Part shown: positions 45,024-53,371 of the stretch, one piece after another | Layout of the letters: each line of letters starts with the position of its first letter | Numbering within the stretch: the stretch's first letter is position 1 | NCBI RefSeq assembly: GCF_900890425.1 | Contig: NZ_CAAHFG010000001.1 | Coordinates: 186,001 to 250,000 of the forward strand | DNA: 64,000 nt | From: Pontiella desulfatans | GTDB taxonomy: Bacteria; Verrucomicrobiota; Kiritimatiellia; Kiritimatiellales; Pontiellaceae | Direction of reading: 5' to 3' | Notes under the pieces: generated by a model | Databases searched by the model: none | Seen by the model: the letters and a program-made list of their open reading frames with translations, nothing else | Told to the model about the DNA's origin: nothing | Program-made: the position numbers and the translations under genes

Positions 45024-47846
45024 ATGAAGCTTTACCACCGTTTTCGTGGAAACCAGGTGCAGACGGCGATTTTGGCCGTTGCTTTGATTGCCGGTGTTGC
45101 GTCGGCGCAAGATTACGGCACCTTGGGTATTTCCGATGTCGTGGCCTCCGCCGACCGCATGTTGCAGCGCGGCGATTACCGGGGTGCAATTCCCGCCCTT
45201 GAAGAGGTGATCCGCCGAACGGAGTCGCTCGACGATCCGCAGGGCATGGATACCTGCCAGACCTGCCGCTTCCAGCTGGCCCGGTCCCTGTTCCAGTCGG
45301 GCGACGTGCCCGCCGGAATGGCCGTGCTCGAAAAGTACCTCGCCAGCCAGCCGCTCAAGAAAGAGCGCATGGCGCTTCGCATGATGGCGCAGGGCTTCTT
45401 CGACACGCAGGAATGGCCGAAGATCGAAGAGATCGCCAATCGTCTGCTCGCATTGCCGGACTTGGAGAGGGAAGACCTATACAACGCCAACCTGTTGCTC
45501 GGCCAGGCGCTGTTCCGTCAGGAAAAGTGGGCCGAGAGTGTGAAGCCCCTTGGCTATGCCGCCGACTACTCCAAGGAAGAGCGCGTGAAGGCGCTCTGCC
45601 AGATCATGGTGGTCCGCGCGCTGGTGGAAGCCGAAAACTGGCGCGAGCTGTTTGGCTGGATTCCGAAGATCTACCGTACCGATTCCAAATACGACATCTC
45701 CCTCAACCTGACGCTCATGAAGGCCGGTAAGGCCCGCTTCGAGGACGACGATTTCCTCAACGCCCTGCTGCTATACCGCATGGTGCTGCCGCGTGAAAAA
45801 TTGATCGATTTCTCTGAAAACAAAGTACGCACCCTGACCCAGAAGCTCGAGGCCGACAAGAAGACCGGCATCAAGGAGGAAGAGGTCAAGGAGCGCGATA
45901 CCGAGATTGCCGACCTCCGCGAGTCCATGAAGACCCTCAACGATCTCCCGCCCTATGAGGATGAGGTAACCTTCCGCATTGGCCAGATCTATGCCGAGGT
46001 GAAGCGCTACTGGGAAGGTTATGTGCTGTTCGACAAGCTCTACCGCCAGGATCGCACCAGTGAAATCGGCGAAGCCTCGATGCTTCAGTCGGTGCTGATT
46101 CTCTACGACGTGCAGGAAATCCCGCGTGCCGAAGAACGCATCATCAAGTATCTCGAAGAGCGCCCGGACGGCCAGTATGCACGCACCCTGCTTTCGATGA
46201 TGGTTCGCGACAACCTCGTGAAGCAAAATTTCGACCGCGTGGTTGAACTCCAGAAATATGTCGAGGGGCTGCCGGCCACCAGCGATCCGGATGAACTCTC
46301 CCTTCAGGCCGACCTGCACTACATGCTCGCCTTTGGCTATTTCCAGAAGAAGGACTACAAAACCGCCGGCAGCCAGTTCTCGGTCATCATCAAGGATCAT
46401 CCCAACAGCACCCATTTCAACGACGCGCGCTACTACCGCGGCATGACCTACATGCTCCAAGCCAACTATGCCGACGCGTTGGCCGATTTCCTCGCCTACC
46501 AGGAAAAGAACGAGCACGGCGAACATTTCGCGGCGTCCATGTTCCGCGAAGCCGTCTGTAAGTTCGGCCTGGAACAAATCCAGGAATCCGAAGCCGCCTT
46601 CACCCGCTTCATCGACGCCTTCCCGGACGACGTGCTCGTTTCGGAAGCGCACTCCATGCGCGGCGATATCGAGGCCTCCAAGGAAGCCACCAACGAAGAT
46701 CCCTACACGCTGGACCGCGCATTGGCCGACTACCGCAAGGGCATCGACAAGGCCACCACCGATCTCCAGGCATCCTACCCGGCCTTCAAGGCGGCCGAGG
46801 TCTATAAGCTTGAGTTCAAATGGCAGGAAATCATCGACCTGATGAACTACTACATGGATCGTTGGGAAGAAAAGGCCGATGTGGCCGAAGCCACCTTCTG
46901 GATCGGGCAGTCCCAGATCGAGCTCGGGCAGGTTTCCGAGGCGGTCGAGGCCTACCTTAACGCAATCGAACGCTTTGGTAACGATCCGACCAAACAGGGG
47001 GTCGACAAGATCATCCTGGAGCTCGTCAAAGTGTCCAGCTACCACCTCTCCGACGAAGACCGCGAAGGCCTCGCCATCAAGATCAAGCTCAGGCTTACCA
47101 GTATTGATGAGCGCGAGCAGGTGCTGAAATTGCGTCTCCGTATCACCCAGGCCATGCTTCAGGGTGAAGAAGTTGCCGCGGCCCTCGGCGCCGAGCTGCT
47201 GGAGTCCAAACTCGAACTCACTCTGGCCTCCCCGGCGGCGCTGGCCCTGATGTGCGATGCCGCAGTGGCCACCGGCAACACGGTTGAGATGGAACGGCTG
47301 GGTAGCTATTTCCTCGAAAACTTCGAGGATTCAGAAATGCTGTGGCACGCCTACCGTGCCCAGACCTTCAAGTTCCTGGCTCAGGAAAACTATAAGGATG
47401 TCCTTTGGACGATCGACGAGGCGCAGGGCATGTTCGGCGCCGAACCCCACATGGGTTGGGCGCAGATCATCAAGGCTGACACGTTGTTCAAGATGAAGAA
47501 ATACGACGAAGCCTTCGAAGCCTACAACATGTGCATGGGCGTTGCCGAATGGCGCGGGCCCATCTTTGCTGAAGGCATGTTCGGCATGGGCAGTTGCGCG
47601 CTGGCCCAAGAGGACATTGAAAAGGCGCATTCCTTCTTCCAGCGCACCTATCTGCTCTTCAAGGGGTATGCCGACGGCGACTGGGCGGCCAAGGGCTACC
47701 TTGCCGCAGCGGACTGCCTGATCAAGCTCGGTCGCGAGGAAGACGCGGTCAACACGCTCAAGGCCATGCTTGAGGACGAATACACGAACACCAACCCGCT
47801 TGCGGAAAAAGTTCGCGAACAGCTTAAGAAACTAGGGGTACAATAA
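45024..47846 (+). CDS. Exported TPR-repeat protein, 940 residues
   Basis: The signal peptide covers about 1-28 (ILAVALIAGVASA-Q). The rest is a string of helical TPR-like repeats, for example DRMLQRGDYRGAIPALEEVI, MLAFGYFQKKDYKTAGSQFSVIIKDHP and YADALADFLAYQEKNEHGEHFAASMFREAV. Such scaffolds are similar to YbgF/BamD-style periplasmic TPR proteins, but far longer. First gene of the ExbB-ExbD operon; its stop overlaps the next start by one base (TAATG). It may organise the periplasmic part of that machine, which is inferred from the genome context. An ATG after GAGGGGTAG is used. Confidence 0.85.
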   Translation: MKLYHRFRGNQVQTAILAVALIAGVASAQDYGTLGISDVVASADRMLQRGDYRGAIPALEEVIRRTESLDDPQGMDTCQTCRFQLARSLFQSGDVPAGMAVLEKYLASQPLKKERMALRMMAQGFFDTQEWPKIEEIANRLLALPDLEREDLYNANLLLGQALFRQEKWAESVKPLGYAADYSKEERVKALCQIMVVRALVEAENWRELFGWIPKIYRTDSKYDISLNLTLMKAGKARFEDDDFLNALLLYRMVLPREKLIDFSENKVRTLTQKLEADKKTGIKEEEVKERDTEIADLRESMKTLNDLPPYEDEVTFRIGQIYAEVKRYWEGYVLFDKLYRQDRTSEIGEASMLQSVLILYDVQEIPRAEERIIKYLEERPDGQYARTLLSMMVRDNLVKQNFDRVVELQKYVEGLPATSDPDELSLQADLHYMLAFGYFQKKDYKTAGSQFSVIIKDHPNSTHFNDARYYRGMTYMLQANYADALADFLAYQEKNEHGEHFAASMFREAVCKFGLEQIQESEAAFTRFIDAFPDDVLVSEAHSMRGDIEASKEATNEDPYTLDRALADYRKGIDKATTDLQASYPAFKAAEVYKLEFKWQEIIDLMNYYMDRWEEKADVAEATFWIGQSQIELGQVSEAVEAYLNAIERFGNDPTKQGVDKIILELVKVSSYHLSDEDREGLAIKIKLRLTSIDEREQVLKLRLRITQAMLQGEEVAAALGAELLESKLELTLASPAALALMCDAAVATGNTVEMERLGSYFLENFEDSEMLWHAYRAQTFKFLAQENYKDVLWTIDEAQGMFGAEPHMGWAQIIKADTLFKMKKYDEAFEAYNMCMGVAEWRGPIFAEGMFGMGSCALAQEDIEKAHSFFQRTYLLFKGYADGDWAAKGYLAAADCLIKLGREEDAVNTLKAMLEDEYTNTNPLAEKVREQLKKLGVQ

Positions 47847-48727
47847 TGAACAAACCTTTTTTTGCCATGGCGCTCACAGCGCTCATTGCCGCCACGGTTT
47901 CCGTAGATGCGGCACAGCTCAAATGCAAGCTGGTCATGCCCGGCGACAAATCGTGGGACGGCGCGATCGTTGGTCGCGACGGAGACTGGATCGAATTTTC
48001 CACAGGGGCCGGCAAACGTCCGATCCGCGTCGGTGCTTCGACCATCAAGGAGCTCGAGTTCGATGTGAATATCGACCAGGACAAGCTCAACGAAATGAAC
48101 CGCAACCGCGAATACGAGCGGGTTATTTCGGCGCTTGACCGCATTATGGCCCCGTACGCGGAATTCAGCGACATCCCGTCGAACCTGTCTCAATACAATG
48201 CGTTGCTGATGGAGCTGCACTACAAGGTCAAAGACTACGACAAAACGCTGGACTTCGCCGGAAAGCTGGCCGGAGACGACCGCGATCCCGAGCTGCAGGA
48301 GCAGGCACGCTTCTACCAGGCGCTGGCCTACATCGATGCGGGCCGTGCCGATGAAGCCCAGGCGTTGATGGCCAAGTATGGCTGGGACCAGAACGTGGGC
48401 GAAGACGCTCCGCCCGAAAAACTCTATATCATGGCGAAGCTGATGGCCCTGAAAAAGGATTATGCCTCGGCCATGGAGCTGGTGGCGAAGATTATTGCCT
48501 TCAACAGCCAGGATCCCGAGTGGATGCAGCCGGCTGAACTGTTTTGCGCGGAAATCTACACTGAACTCGGCATGTTTGATTCGGCCGAAGAGGTGATCCG
48601 CCAGATTTCGCTGTTATACAAAAACACGAATGAGGATGACCAGGCACAGAAGCTTAAGATCCAGATCGAAAAGTTGCGTGCCGAGAAGGAATTACAGGAC
48701 TCTTTGGAGACGACTGAGGAAGCTTAA
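47846..48727 (+). CDS. Exported TPR-like protein, 293 residues
   Basis: Signal peptide about 1-22 (MALTALIAATVSVDA-A). A short beta region (about 23-80, KLVMPGDKSWDGAIVGRDGDWIEFSTGAGK) is reminiscent of an SH3-like barrel. Helical repeats of TPR type follow to the end (HYKVKDYDKTLDFAGKLAG and ELFCAEIYTELGMFDSAEEVI). It overlaps the 940-residue TPR gene by one base and precedes exbB by 25 bases, so it is probably translated with both. Specific function unknown. Confidence 0.8.
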   Translation: MNKPFFAMALTALIAATVSVDAAQLKCKLVMPGDKSWDGAIVGRDGDWIEFSTGAGKRPIRVGASTIKELEFDVNIDQDKLNEMNRNREYERVISALDRIMAPYAEFSDIPSNLSQYNALLMELHYKVKDYDKTLDFAGKLAGDDRDPELQEQARFYQALAYIDAGRADEAQALMAKYGWDQNVGEDAPPEKLYIMAKLMALKKDYASAMELVAKIIAFNSQDPEWMQPAELFCAEIYTELGMFDSAEEVIRQISLLYKNTNEDDQAQKLKIQIEKLRAEKELQDSLETTEEA

Positions 48728-48752
48728 CCGATAGGAATGAAGGAGAAATACA

Positions 48753-49526
48753 ATGACGAAAAAAATTATTAAACTGGCATTTTGCTTGAGTCTGGTGGCG
48801 GCGCCGATCGCCTTCGCCCAGGAAGCAGCCGAGGCGGCCCCCGAGGAAGCAGCAGTTGCGAACGTACAGCAGACCACGTTGTGGCAGATGATCAAGCAGG
48901 GTGGTTGGGCCATGTGGCCGTTGGGCCTGATGTCGGTCGGCATGGTCTATTTCATTGTTCAGAACGGTCTGGCATTGCGTGAAAAGGTTTTGCTTCGCCC
49001 CGACCTGATCCCGGAATTCATCCAGTTGATGAAGGACAAGAAAATCGTTGAGGCCCACAGCCTCTGCAAAGAAAACGAAACCCTGTTCACCTACGTGTTC
49101 CAGGCGGGTCTCGAGCGTTGCTCCACCACCCGCGAAATCAACTTCGGCAAAGTGAAGGAAGGGATCGACGAAGCTTCCACCGAGGAAATCACGTCCTACA
49201 TGAAGCCGATCGACTATCTTTCCATCATTGGCGCCACCGCCCCGATGCTCGGACTGCTCGGTACGGTATCCGGTATGATCAAGGCCTTCCAGACCATCGG
49301 TTCGCAGGGCATGGGTAAGCCGGAAGCACTCGCCGGTAACATTGGTGAGGCCCTCGTAACGACGGCCACCGGTCTGTTGATCGCCATTCCGTCGATGCTG
49401 TCCTACTACTATTTCCGGAACAGCTTCATCAAAACCACTGCAACGCTTGGCCGTAACATCGGTGGGCTGCTCGATACGCTCGAAACCGGCGAACTGCCGC
49501 TCGGCTTCGAAGAGCATGCTGGGTAG
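48753..49526 (+). CDS. ExbB/TolQ/MotA-family proton channel protein
   Basis: 257 residues. Signal-like start (MTKKIIKLAFCLSLVAAPIAFA), then the MotA/TolQ/ExbB domain: first helix near 52-72 (GWAMWPLGLMSVGMVYFIV), cytoplasmic loop, then YLSIIGATAPMLGLLGTVSGMIKAF near 150-174 and ALVTTATGLLIAIPSMLSYYYF near 205-226. The GLLGTV and TTATGLLIAIP blocks are the family signature. Pairs with the two ExbD proteins to use the proton gradient. ExbB with an N-terminal extension is frequent in PVC and Bacteroidota. Confidence 0.93.
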   Translation: MTKKIIKLAFCLSLVAAPIAFAQEAAEAAPEEAAVANVQQTTLWQMIKQGGWAMWPLGLMSVGMVYFIVQNGLALREKVLLRPDLIPEFIQLMKDKKIVEAHSLCKENETLFTYVFQAGLERCSTTREINFGKVKEGIDEASTEEITSYMKPIDYLSIIGATAPMLGLLGTVSGMIKAFQTIGSQGMGKPEALAGNIGEALVTTATGLLIAIPSMLSYYYFRNSFIKTTATLGRNIGGLLDTLETGELPLGFEEHAG

Positions 49527-49578
49527 TTTCCGCGGCTTGGAAGCCATTGTCTAGTAACCCTCCAACGCGAGGTGTGGA

Positions 49579-49983
49579 ATGAAAATTAAGTCACCAGCCA
49601 GAGATGACGTAAGCATTGACATGGGGCCGATGATCGACCTTGTGTTCCTGCTGCTCATCTTCTTCATGGTCGCTTCCGTCGTCACGGAACTGGAAAAGGT
49701 GGAGGTGGAGATTCCCCAATCTTCCCACGCCAAGGTTCCGGAAGACACGAAGGGCAGAATGATGCTCTCGATCGATGCGGACAACCAGGTATACGTGGGT
49801 ACCCAGCCGGTGGAACTCGAGGAGCTGAAAACGCTCATCGACTCCGAGCTGGATCTGAACCCTGAGTTGCGCATCCTGATTCGCGCCGACCACCGTGTCG
49901 AGTACAAGACCTGCAAAGATCTCATGATCGCGTGTGGCGAGGTCGGGGCAACCGACCTCATCTACGCAACCTTCGAGGAGTAA
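49579..49983 (+). CDS. ExbD/TolR-family protein 1
   Basis: 134 residues. Short cytoplasmic start, then one membrane helix with the essential Asp: PMIDLVFLLLIFFMVASVV (Asp about 20). The periplasmic domain follows (about 45-134, MMLSIDADNQVYVGTQPVELEEL, then LRILIRADHRVEYKTCKDLMIAC). It forms the stator-side proton path with ExbB. A gap of 52 bases from exbB; GAGGTG precedes the ATG. Confidence 0.93.
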   Translation: MKIKSPARDDVSIDMGPMIDLVFLLLIFFMVASVVTELEKVEVEIPQSSHAKVPEDTKGRMMLSIDADNQVYVGTQPVELEELKTLIDSELDLNPELRILIRADHRVEYKTCKDLMIACGEVGATDLIYATFEE

Positions 49984-49986
49984 ATT

Positions 49987-50421
49987 ATGAAACTTATTGA
50001 AGAAATGATGAATAAAAAGGCTGAGCTGGAAATTGCTCCGCTGATTGACGTCGTGTTTCTGCTCCTCATCTACTTCATGGTGACGGCCTCCTTGATCAAG
50101 AAGGAAGCAGACCTCTCCTTCATGCTTCCGGCCAAGGTGGACGTGCCTGAGTCGCTCGATCTGCCGATCGAGGTGTTGATCGAGGTTTCCGAGCTCGGCG
50201 ACATCGTGATTGAAGGCATGGTTTTTGGCAAGGACGAGACCAACCTCGACGACCTGATTGGCCAGCTGCTTTCGCTTAAGGAAGCGGCCGACTCTTCGGG
50301 GAGCGAGTTGATCGTCAACATCCTTCCGGCCGACAAGGCCGTGCATGGGCGCATCATCAAGGTGATGGACGCCTGCGCTGCGGCGGATGTGAAGAACATG
50401 TCGTTCAGCATGACGATGTAG
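49987..50421 (+). CDS. ExbD/TolR-family protein 2
   Basis: 144 residues. Membrane helix with Asp: APLIDVVFLLLIYFMVTASLI (Asp about 21). Periplasmic domain includes LPIEVLIEVSELGDIVIEGMVF and ELIVNILPADKAVHGRIIKVMDAC. It differs clearly from ExbD 1, so the pair may form a mixed dimer. It begins 3 bases after ExbD 1. A terminator follows at 50431-50460, which separates it from the TonB-like genes. Confidence 0.92.
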   Translation: MKLIEEMMNKKAELEIAPLIDVVFLLLIYFMVTASLIKKEADLSFMLPAKVDVPESLDLPIEVLIEVSELGDIVIEGMVFGKDETNLDDLIGQLLSLKEAADSSGSELIVNILPADKAVHGRIIKVMDACAAADVKNMSFSMTM

Positions 50422-50430
50422 AAAGAAATA

Positions 50431-50460
50431 GAAGGGGTGCCGTCATGGCGCCCCTTTCTT
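50431..50460 (+). terminator. Terminator after the second exbD gene
   Basis: GAAGGGGTGCC (50431-50441) pairs with GGCGCCCCTTTC (from 50447) with one mismatch, then CTTTTC. Located 9 bases beyond the stop codon. Confidence 0.75.
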
Positions 50461-50565
50461 TTCTGAAGATGCCCGGTCGCTCGGGCATTTTTTATGAATA
50501 ATCCAAAGAAACCCCGGCGTGCAACCGTATCCTTGATGGAACGATGCACGCAATAGGTGGAAACC

Positions 50566-51771
50566 ATGTCAGACCAAAAACAAAAGAAACGTTATTTTGC
50601 AAAACACGCGAAATCAAGTGCGGCACTCATCAGCCTCGGTATCCATGCCGTCCTGATTCTGGTTGCCGTATCCTTCGTGGCGGTTACCGTCATCCAGAAG
50701 GAAGATCAAAAGTTTGAATACAAGAAAGTCAGCCGTCCGAAGCAAAAACTCAAGAAACTGCAGGTGCCGGTGAAGGTGAAGAAAAACAAGCCGAAGCCGA
50801 AGCTGCGAAAGCGCGTGGTGGTTAAGGATGTGAAACGCAATACCCCCGAATTCAAGATGCCCGAGATTACCGGCGTCAAGGGAGGCGTGGCTGGCATGGG
50901 CGATGGCGGTGGAGTTGAAAGCATCGGCTTTTCCATGCCGGAAATGGACTTCTTCGGGGCCAAGGCCAAGGGCGAAAAGGTTTGCTTCGTGGTGCACTTT
51001 GGCCCGGCGACGATTGGACCGACCCCTTTTGACCGCATGACCGGCCTGACCATCCGCAATCGTTTGGTGGACTTGGTGGAGGGGCTGCCGGAATACACCC
51101 TTTTTAATGTGACGAGCTACTGGGCTAGCGACTGCTGGGCCATGGAGCCGAACATGCAGCTCGCCACCCCGGCCAACAAGCAGAAAGTCAAGGAGTGGAT
51201 GGCTCCCGTCAACCCGCTCGAAGGCAATTATCAGCACTGCTTCGCCGGTAAGCCCAAGTCGGTCGATAATGCCCGCGGAAAATATCCGACCAAGGTGACC
51301 GGACTTCCATCCTATGCGCCGAAGTGGGTTTATCCCTACGCGGTTCCCGGCAACCTCGTCCAGAAGTATGCGGCCACGGCGAAAGGCGGAATCATGCACT
51401 GGGGCCGCGGTGTCGCCTGGGCCATCCTCGAGCAAAAGCCCGACACGATTTTCGTTCTGACCACCAACTATATCGATGGTTGGGGCAGCGGCAGCAAGGG
51501 GCAGCCTTCCAAGATGGCGGCTTCCCTTAAACAAATGTGCACCGATTCCTATGGGCCGGACCGAAAGAAATGGCCGACCATCAACATCGTTGTCCTCACC
51601 AAGGCGGGCAAGGATTCCCAAGGGGCCGGAAACGTGTTGAATGCGCAGTTTGGGCCGATTTGGAAGGGGTTCAATGCCGACGGCTCGGTGATTGACGATA
51701 TCAAGAAGTTCATGAATGAAGAAGAACGGGATCTGTACCGCAAATACCAGTCCCAGTACGGCAGCAAATAA
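50566..51771 (+). CDS. TonB-like protein with degenerate VWA domain, copy 1
   Basis: 401 residues. A short basic cytoplasmic start is followed by one membrane helix (SSAALISLGIHAVLILVAVSFVAVTV, about 16-42), then a Lys/Pro-rich stretch (about 55-95), as in TonB. A Gly-rich joint (GMGDGGGVESIGFSMPEMDFFG) leads into a von Willebrand A-like fold of about 270 residues: VCFVVHFGPAT is where active VWAs have VDxSGSM, and ILEQKPDTIFVLTTNYIDGW matches the later strand. The metal-binding Asp and Ser residues are absent. There is no TonB C-terminal domain. The ATG at 50566 follows AGGTGG. Probably driven by the ExbBD motor upstream; unproven. Confidence 0.75.
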   Translation: MSDQKQKKRYFAKHAKSSAALISLGIHAVLILVAVSFVAVTVIQKEDQKFEYKKVSRPKQKLKKLQVPVKVKKNKPKPKLRKRVVVKDVKRNTPEFKMPEITGVKGGVAGMGDGGGVESIGFSMPEMDFFGAKAKGEKVCFVVHFGPATIGPTPFDRMTGLTIRNRLVDLVEGLPEYTLFNVTSYWASDCWAMEPNMQLATPANKQKVKEWMAPVNPLEGNYQHCFAGKPKSVDNARGKYPTKVTGLPSYAPKWVYPYAVPGNLVQKYAATAKGGIMHWGRGVAWAILEQKPDTIFVLTTNYIDGWGSGSKGQPSKMAASLKQMCTDSYGPDRKKWPTINIVVLTKAGKDSQGAGNVLNAQFGPIWKGFNADGSVIDDIKKFMNEEERDLYRKYQSQYGSK

Positions 51772-51941
51772 CCCGCAATTGTCGCCGGATGAATTCCCCC
51801 TTATTCGTCGAGGTGTTTATTTATGCTTAAGGGAAGCTTCGGATTGAATTTGGCCGATGATGTGCTAGCTTACCATCTTTTTCAAGAAGCCCTGTGCGGT
51901 CGCTATTGAAGGGCCGTTTCCCGTCGACCAGAGGAAAAGCA

Positions 51942-53207
51942 ATGACAGAGAAAAGACCTAAAAAGCGATTTTTCGCCAAACATGCCAAATCCAGCGCAGC
52001 CCTAATCAGTTTGGGCATCCATGCCGTCCTGGTTCTCGTGGCCGTGTCCTTCGTGGCGGTTACCGTCATCCAGAAGGAAGAACAAAAATTCGAATACAAG
52101 AAAGTCAGCCGCCCGAAGCAAAATCTCAAGAAGCTGCAGGTGCCGGTGAAGGTGAAGAAAAACAAGCCGAAGCCAAAGCTGCGCAAACGCGTGGTGGTTA
52201 AGGATGTGAAACGCAATACCCCCGAGTTCAAGATGCCCGAGATTACCGGCGTCAAGGGGGGCATGGCCGGCATGGGCGATGGCGGCGGGGTGGAAAGCAT
52301 TGGCTTCTCCATGCCCGAAATCGACTTTTTCGGCGCCAAGGCCAAGGGCGAATCCATCGTCTTCGTCGTCCACTTCGGTCCGGCAACCATCAGTGCCGGG
52401 GGGGGCGGGAACGGCGAGACCAGATATACCCCGTTTTCGCGCATGACCGGCCTGACGATCCGGAACCGGTTGGAGGATCTGGTTGACGGATTGCCGGAAT
52501 ACACCTTGTTCAACGTCATTGCCTATTTTGCGGGCGATGCCTGGGCGATGGAACCCAAGATGCAACTGGCGACGTCGGCGAACAAGCAGAAGGTGAAGGA
52601 TTGGATGGAACCGGTGAATCCGCTGGAAGGGGATTATCAGTACTGTTTTGCGGGGAAGCCGCCCACGGTTGCCGCCGCCTATAAAAACTATCCGACCAAG
52701 GTTGATAAGCTCCCGTTCTACGCCACCAAATGGTGCTATCCCTACTATGTTCCGAGCGAACTGGAAAAAAAATATGCGCCGGATGCGCCCAATGGCTTCA
52801 TGCACTGGGGACGAGGGGTGGCCTGGGCAATTCTGGAGCAGAAGCCGGATACCATCTTCGTGCTGACAACCAACTACATTGATGGATGGGAAACCGGTGA
52901 TTCCAAGAAGGGGAACCGGACTCCGGCCCAACCCACCAAGATGGCGAATTCCCTGAAAAAGATGTGCCTGGATGTCTATGGCCCTGATAAGAAAAAATGG
53001 CCAACCATCAATGTGGTGGTTCTGGCGAAAGCCGGCAGGGACTCCACTGGGGCCAATCGGGTGCTGAACGATGAATTCGGCCCTATCTGGAAAGGGTTCA
53101 AGTCCGATGGATCGGTTATCGATGACATCAAGAAGTTCATGAACAAGGGAGAGCAGGAACTCTACCGCAAATACCAATCCCAGTACGGCAATAAGGAAGG
53201 CAATTGA
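51942..53207 (+). CDS. TonB-like protein with degenerate VWA domain, copy 2
   Basis: 421 residues, paralogue of the preceding gene. The first 130 residues (cytoplasmic start, membrane helix, Lys/Pro stretch and Gly joint) differ from copy 1 at only a handful of positions, while the VWA-like part is more diverged and has an extra Gly-rich insertion (ISAGGGGNGETRYTP) after FVVHFGPAT. It lacks the metal-site residues too. The ATG at 51942 follows GAGGAAAAGC. Sequence similarity also extends to the DNA level in the N-terminal part, so recent duplication or gene conversion is likely. The two may form a heteromer. Confidence 0.75.
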   Translation: MTEKRPKKRFFAKHAKSSAALISLGIHAVLVLVAVSFVAVTVIQKEEQKFEYKKVSRPKQNLKKLQVPVKVKKNKPKPKLRKRVVVKDVKRNTPEFKMPEITGVKGGMAGMGDGGGVESIGFSMPEIDFFGAKAKGESIVFVVHFGPATISAGGGGNGETRYTPFSRMTGLTIRNRLEDLVDGLPEYTLFNVIAYFAGDAWAMEPKMQLATSANKQKVKDWMEPVNPLEGDYQYCFAGKPPTVAAAYKNYPTKVDKLPFYATKWCYPYYVPSELEKKYAPDAPNGFMHWGRGVAWAILEQKPDTIFVLTTNYIDGWETGDSKKGNRTPAQPTKMANSLKKMCLDVYGPDKKKWPTINVVVLAKAGRDSTGANRVLNDEFGPIWKGFKSDGSVIDDIKKFMNKGEQELYRKYQSQYGNKEGN

Positions 53208-53231
53208 TCCTCGCCGATTCCTTCGGATACG

Positions 53232-53260
53232 CGCCATGGGTTTCCCATGGCGTTTTTTTT
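53232..53260 (+). terminator. Strong terminator after the TonB-like pair
   Basis: CGCCATGGG (53232-53240), loop TTT, CCCATGGCG (53244-53252), then eight T. A textbook intrinsic terminator 25 bases beyond the stop codon. Confidence 0.92.
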
Positions 53261-53371
53261 GCCGAATTTAGGCGAAGGGATTGAAGGCAACTGGAAATCA
53301 CCCGCCGAAAACATTTTCCAGACCCCGTGAAAACCGCTATGTTTCGTCGCTAATTTTTCAGGAGACAAGCA

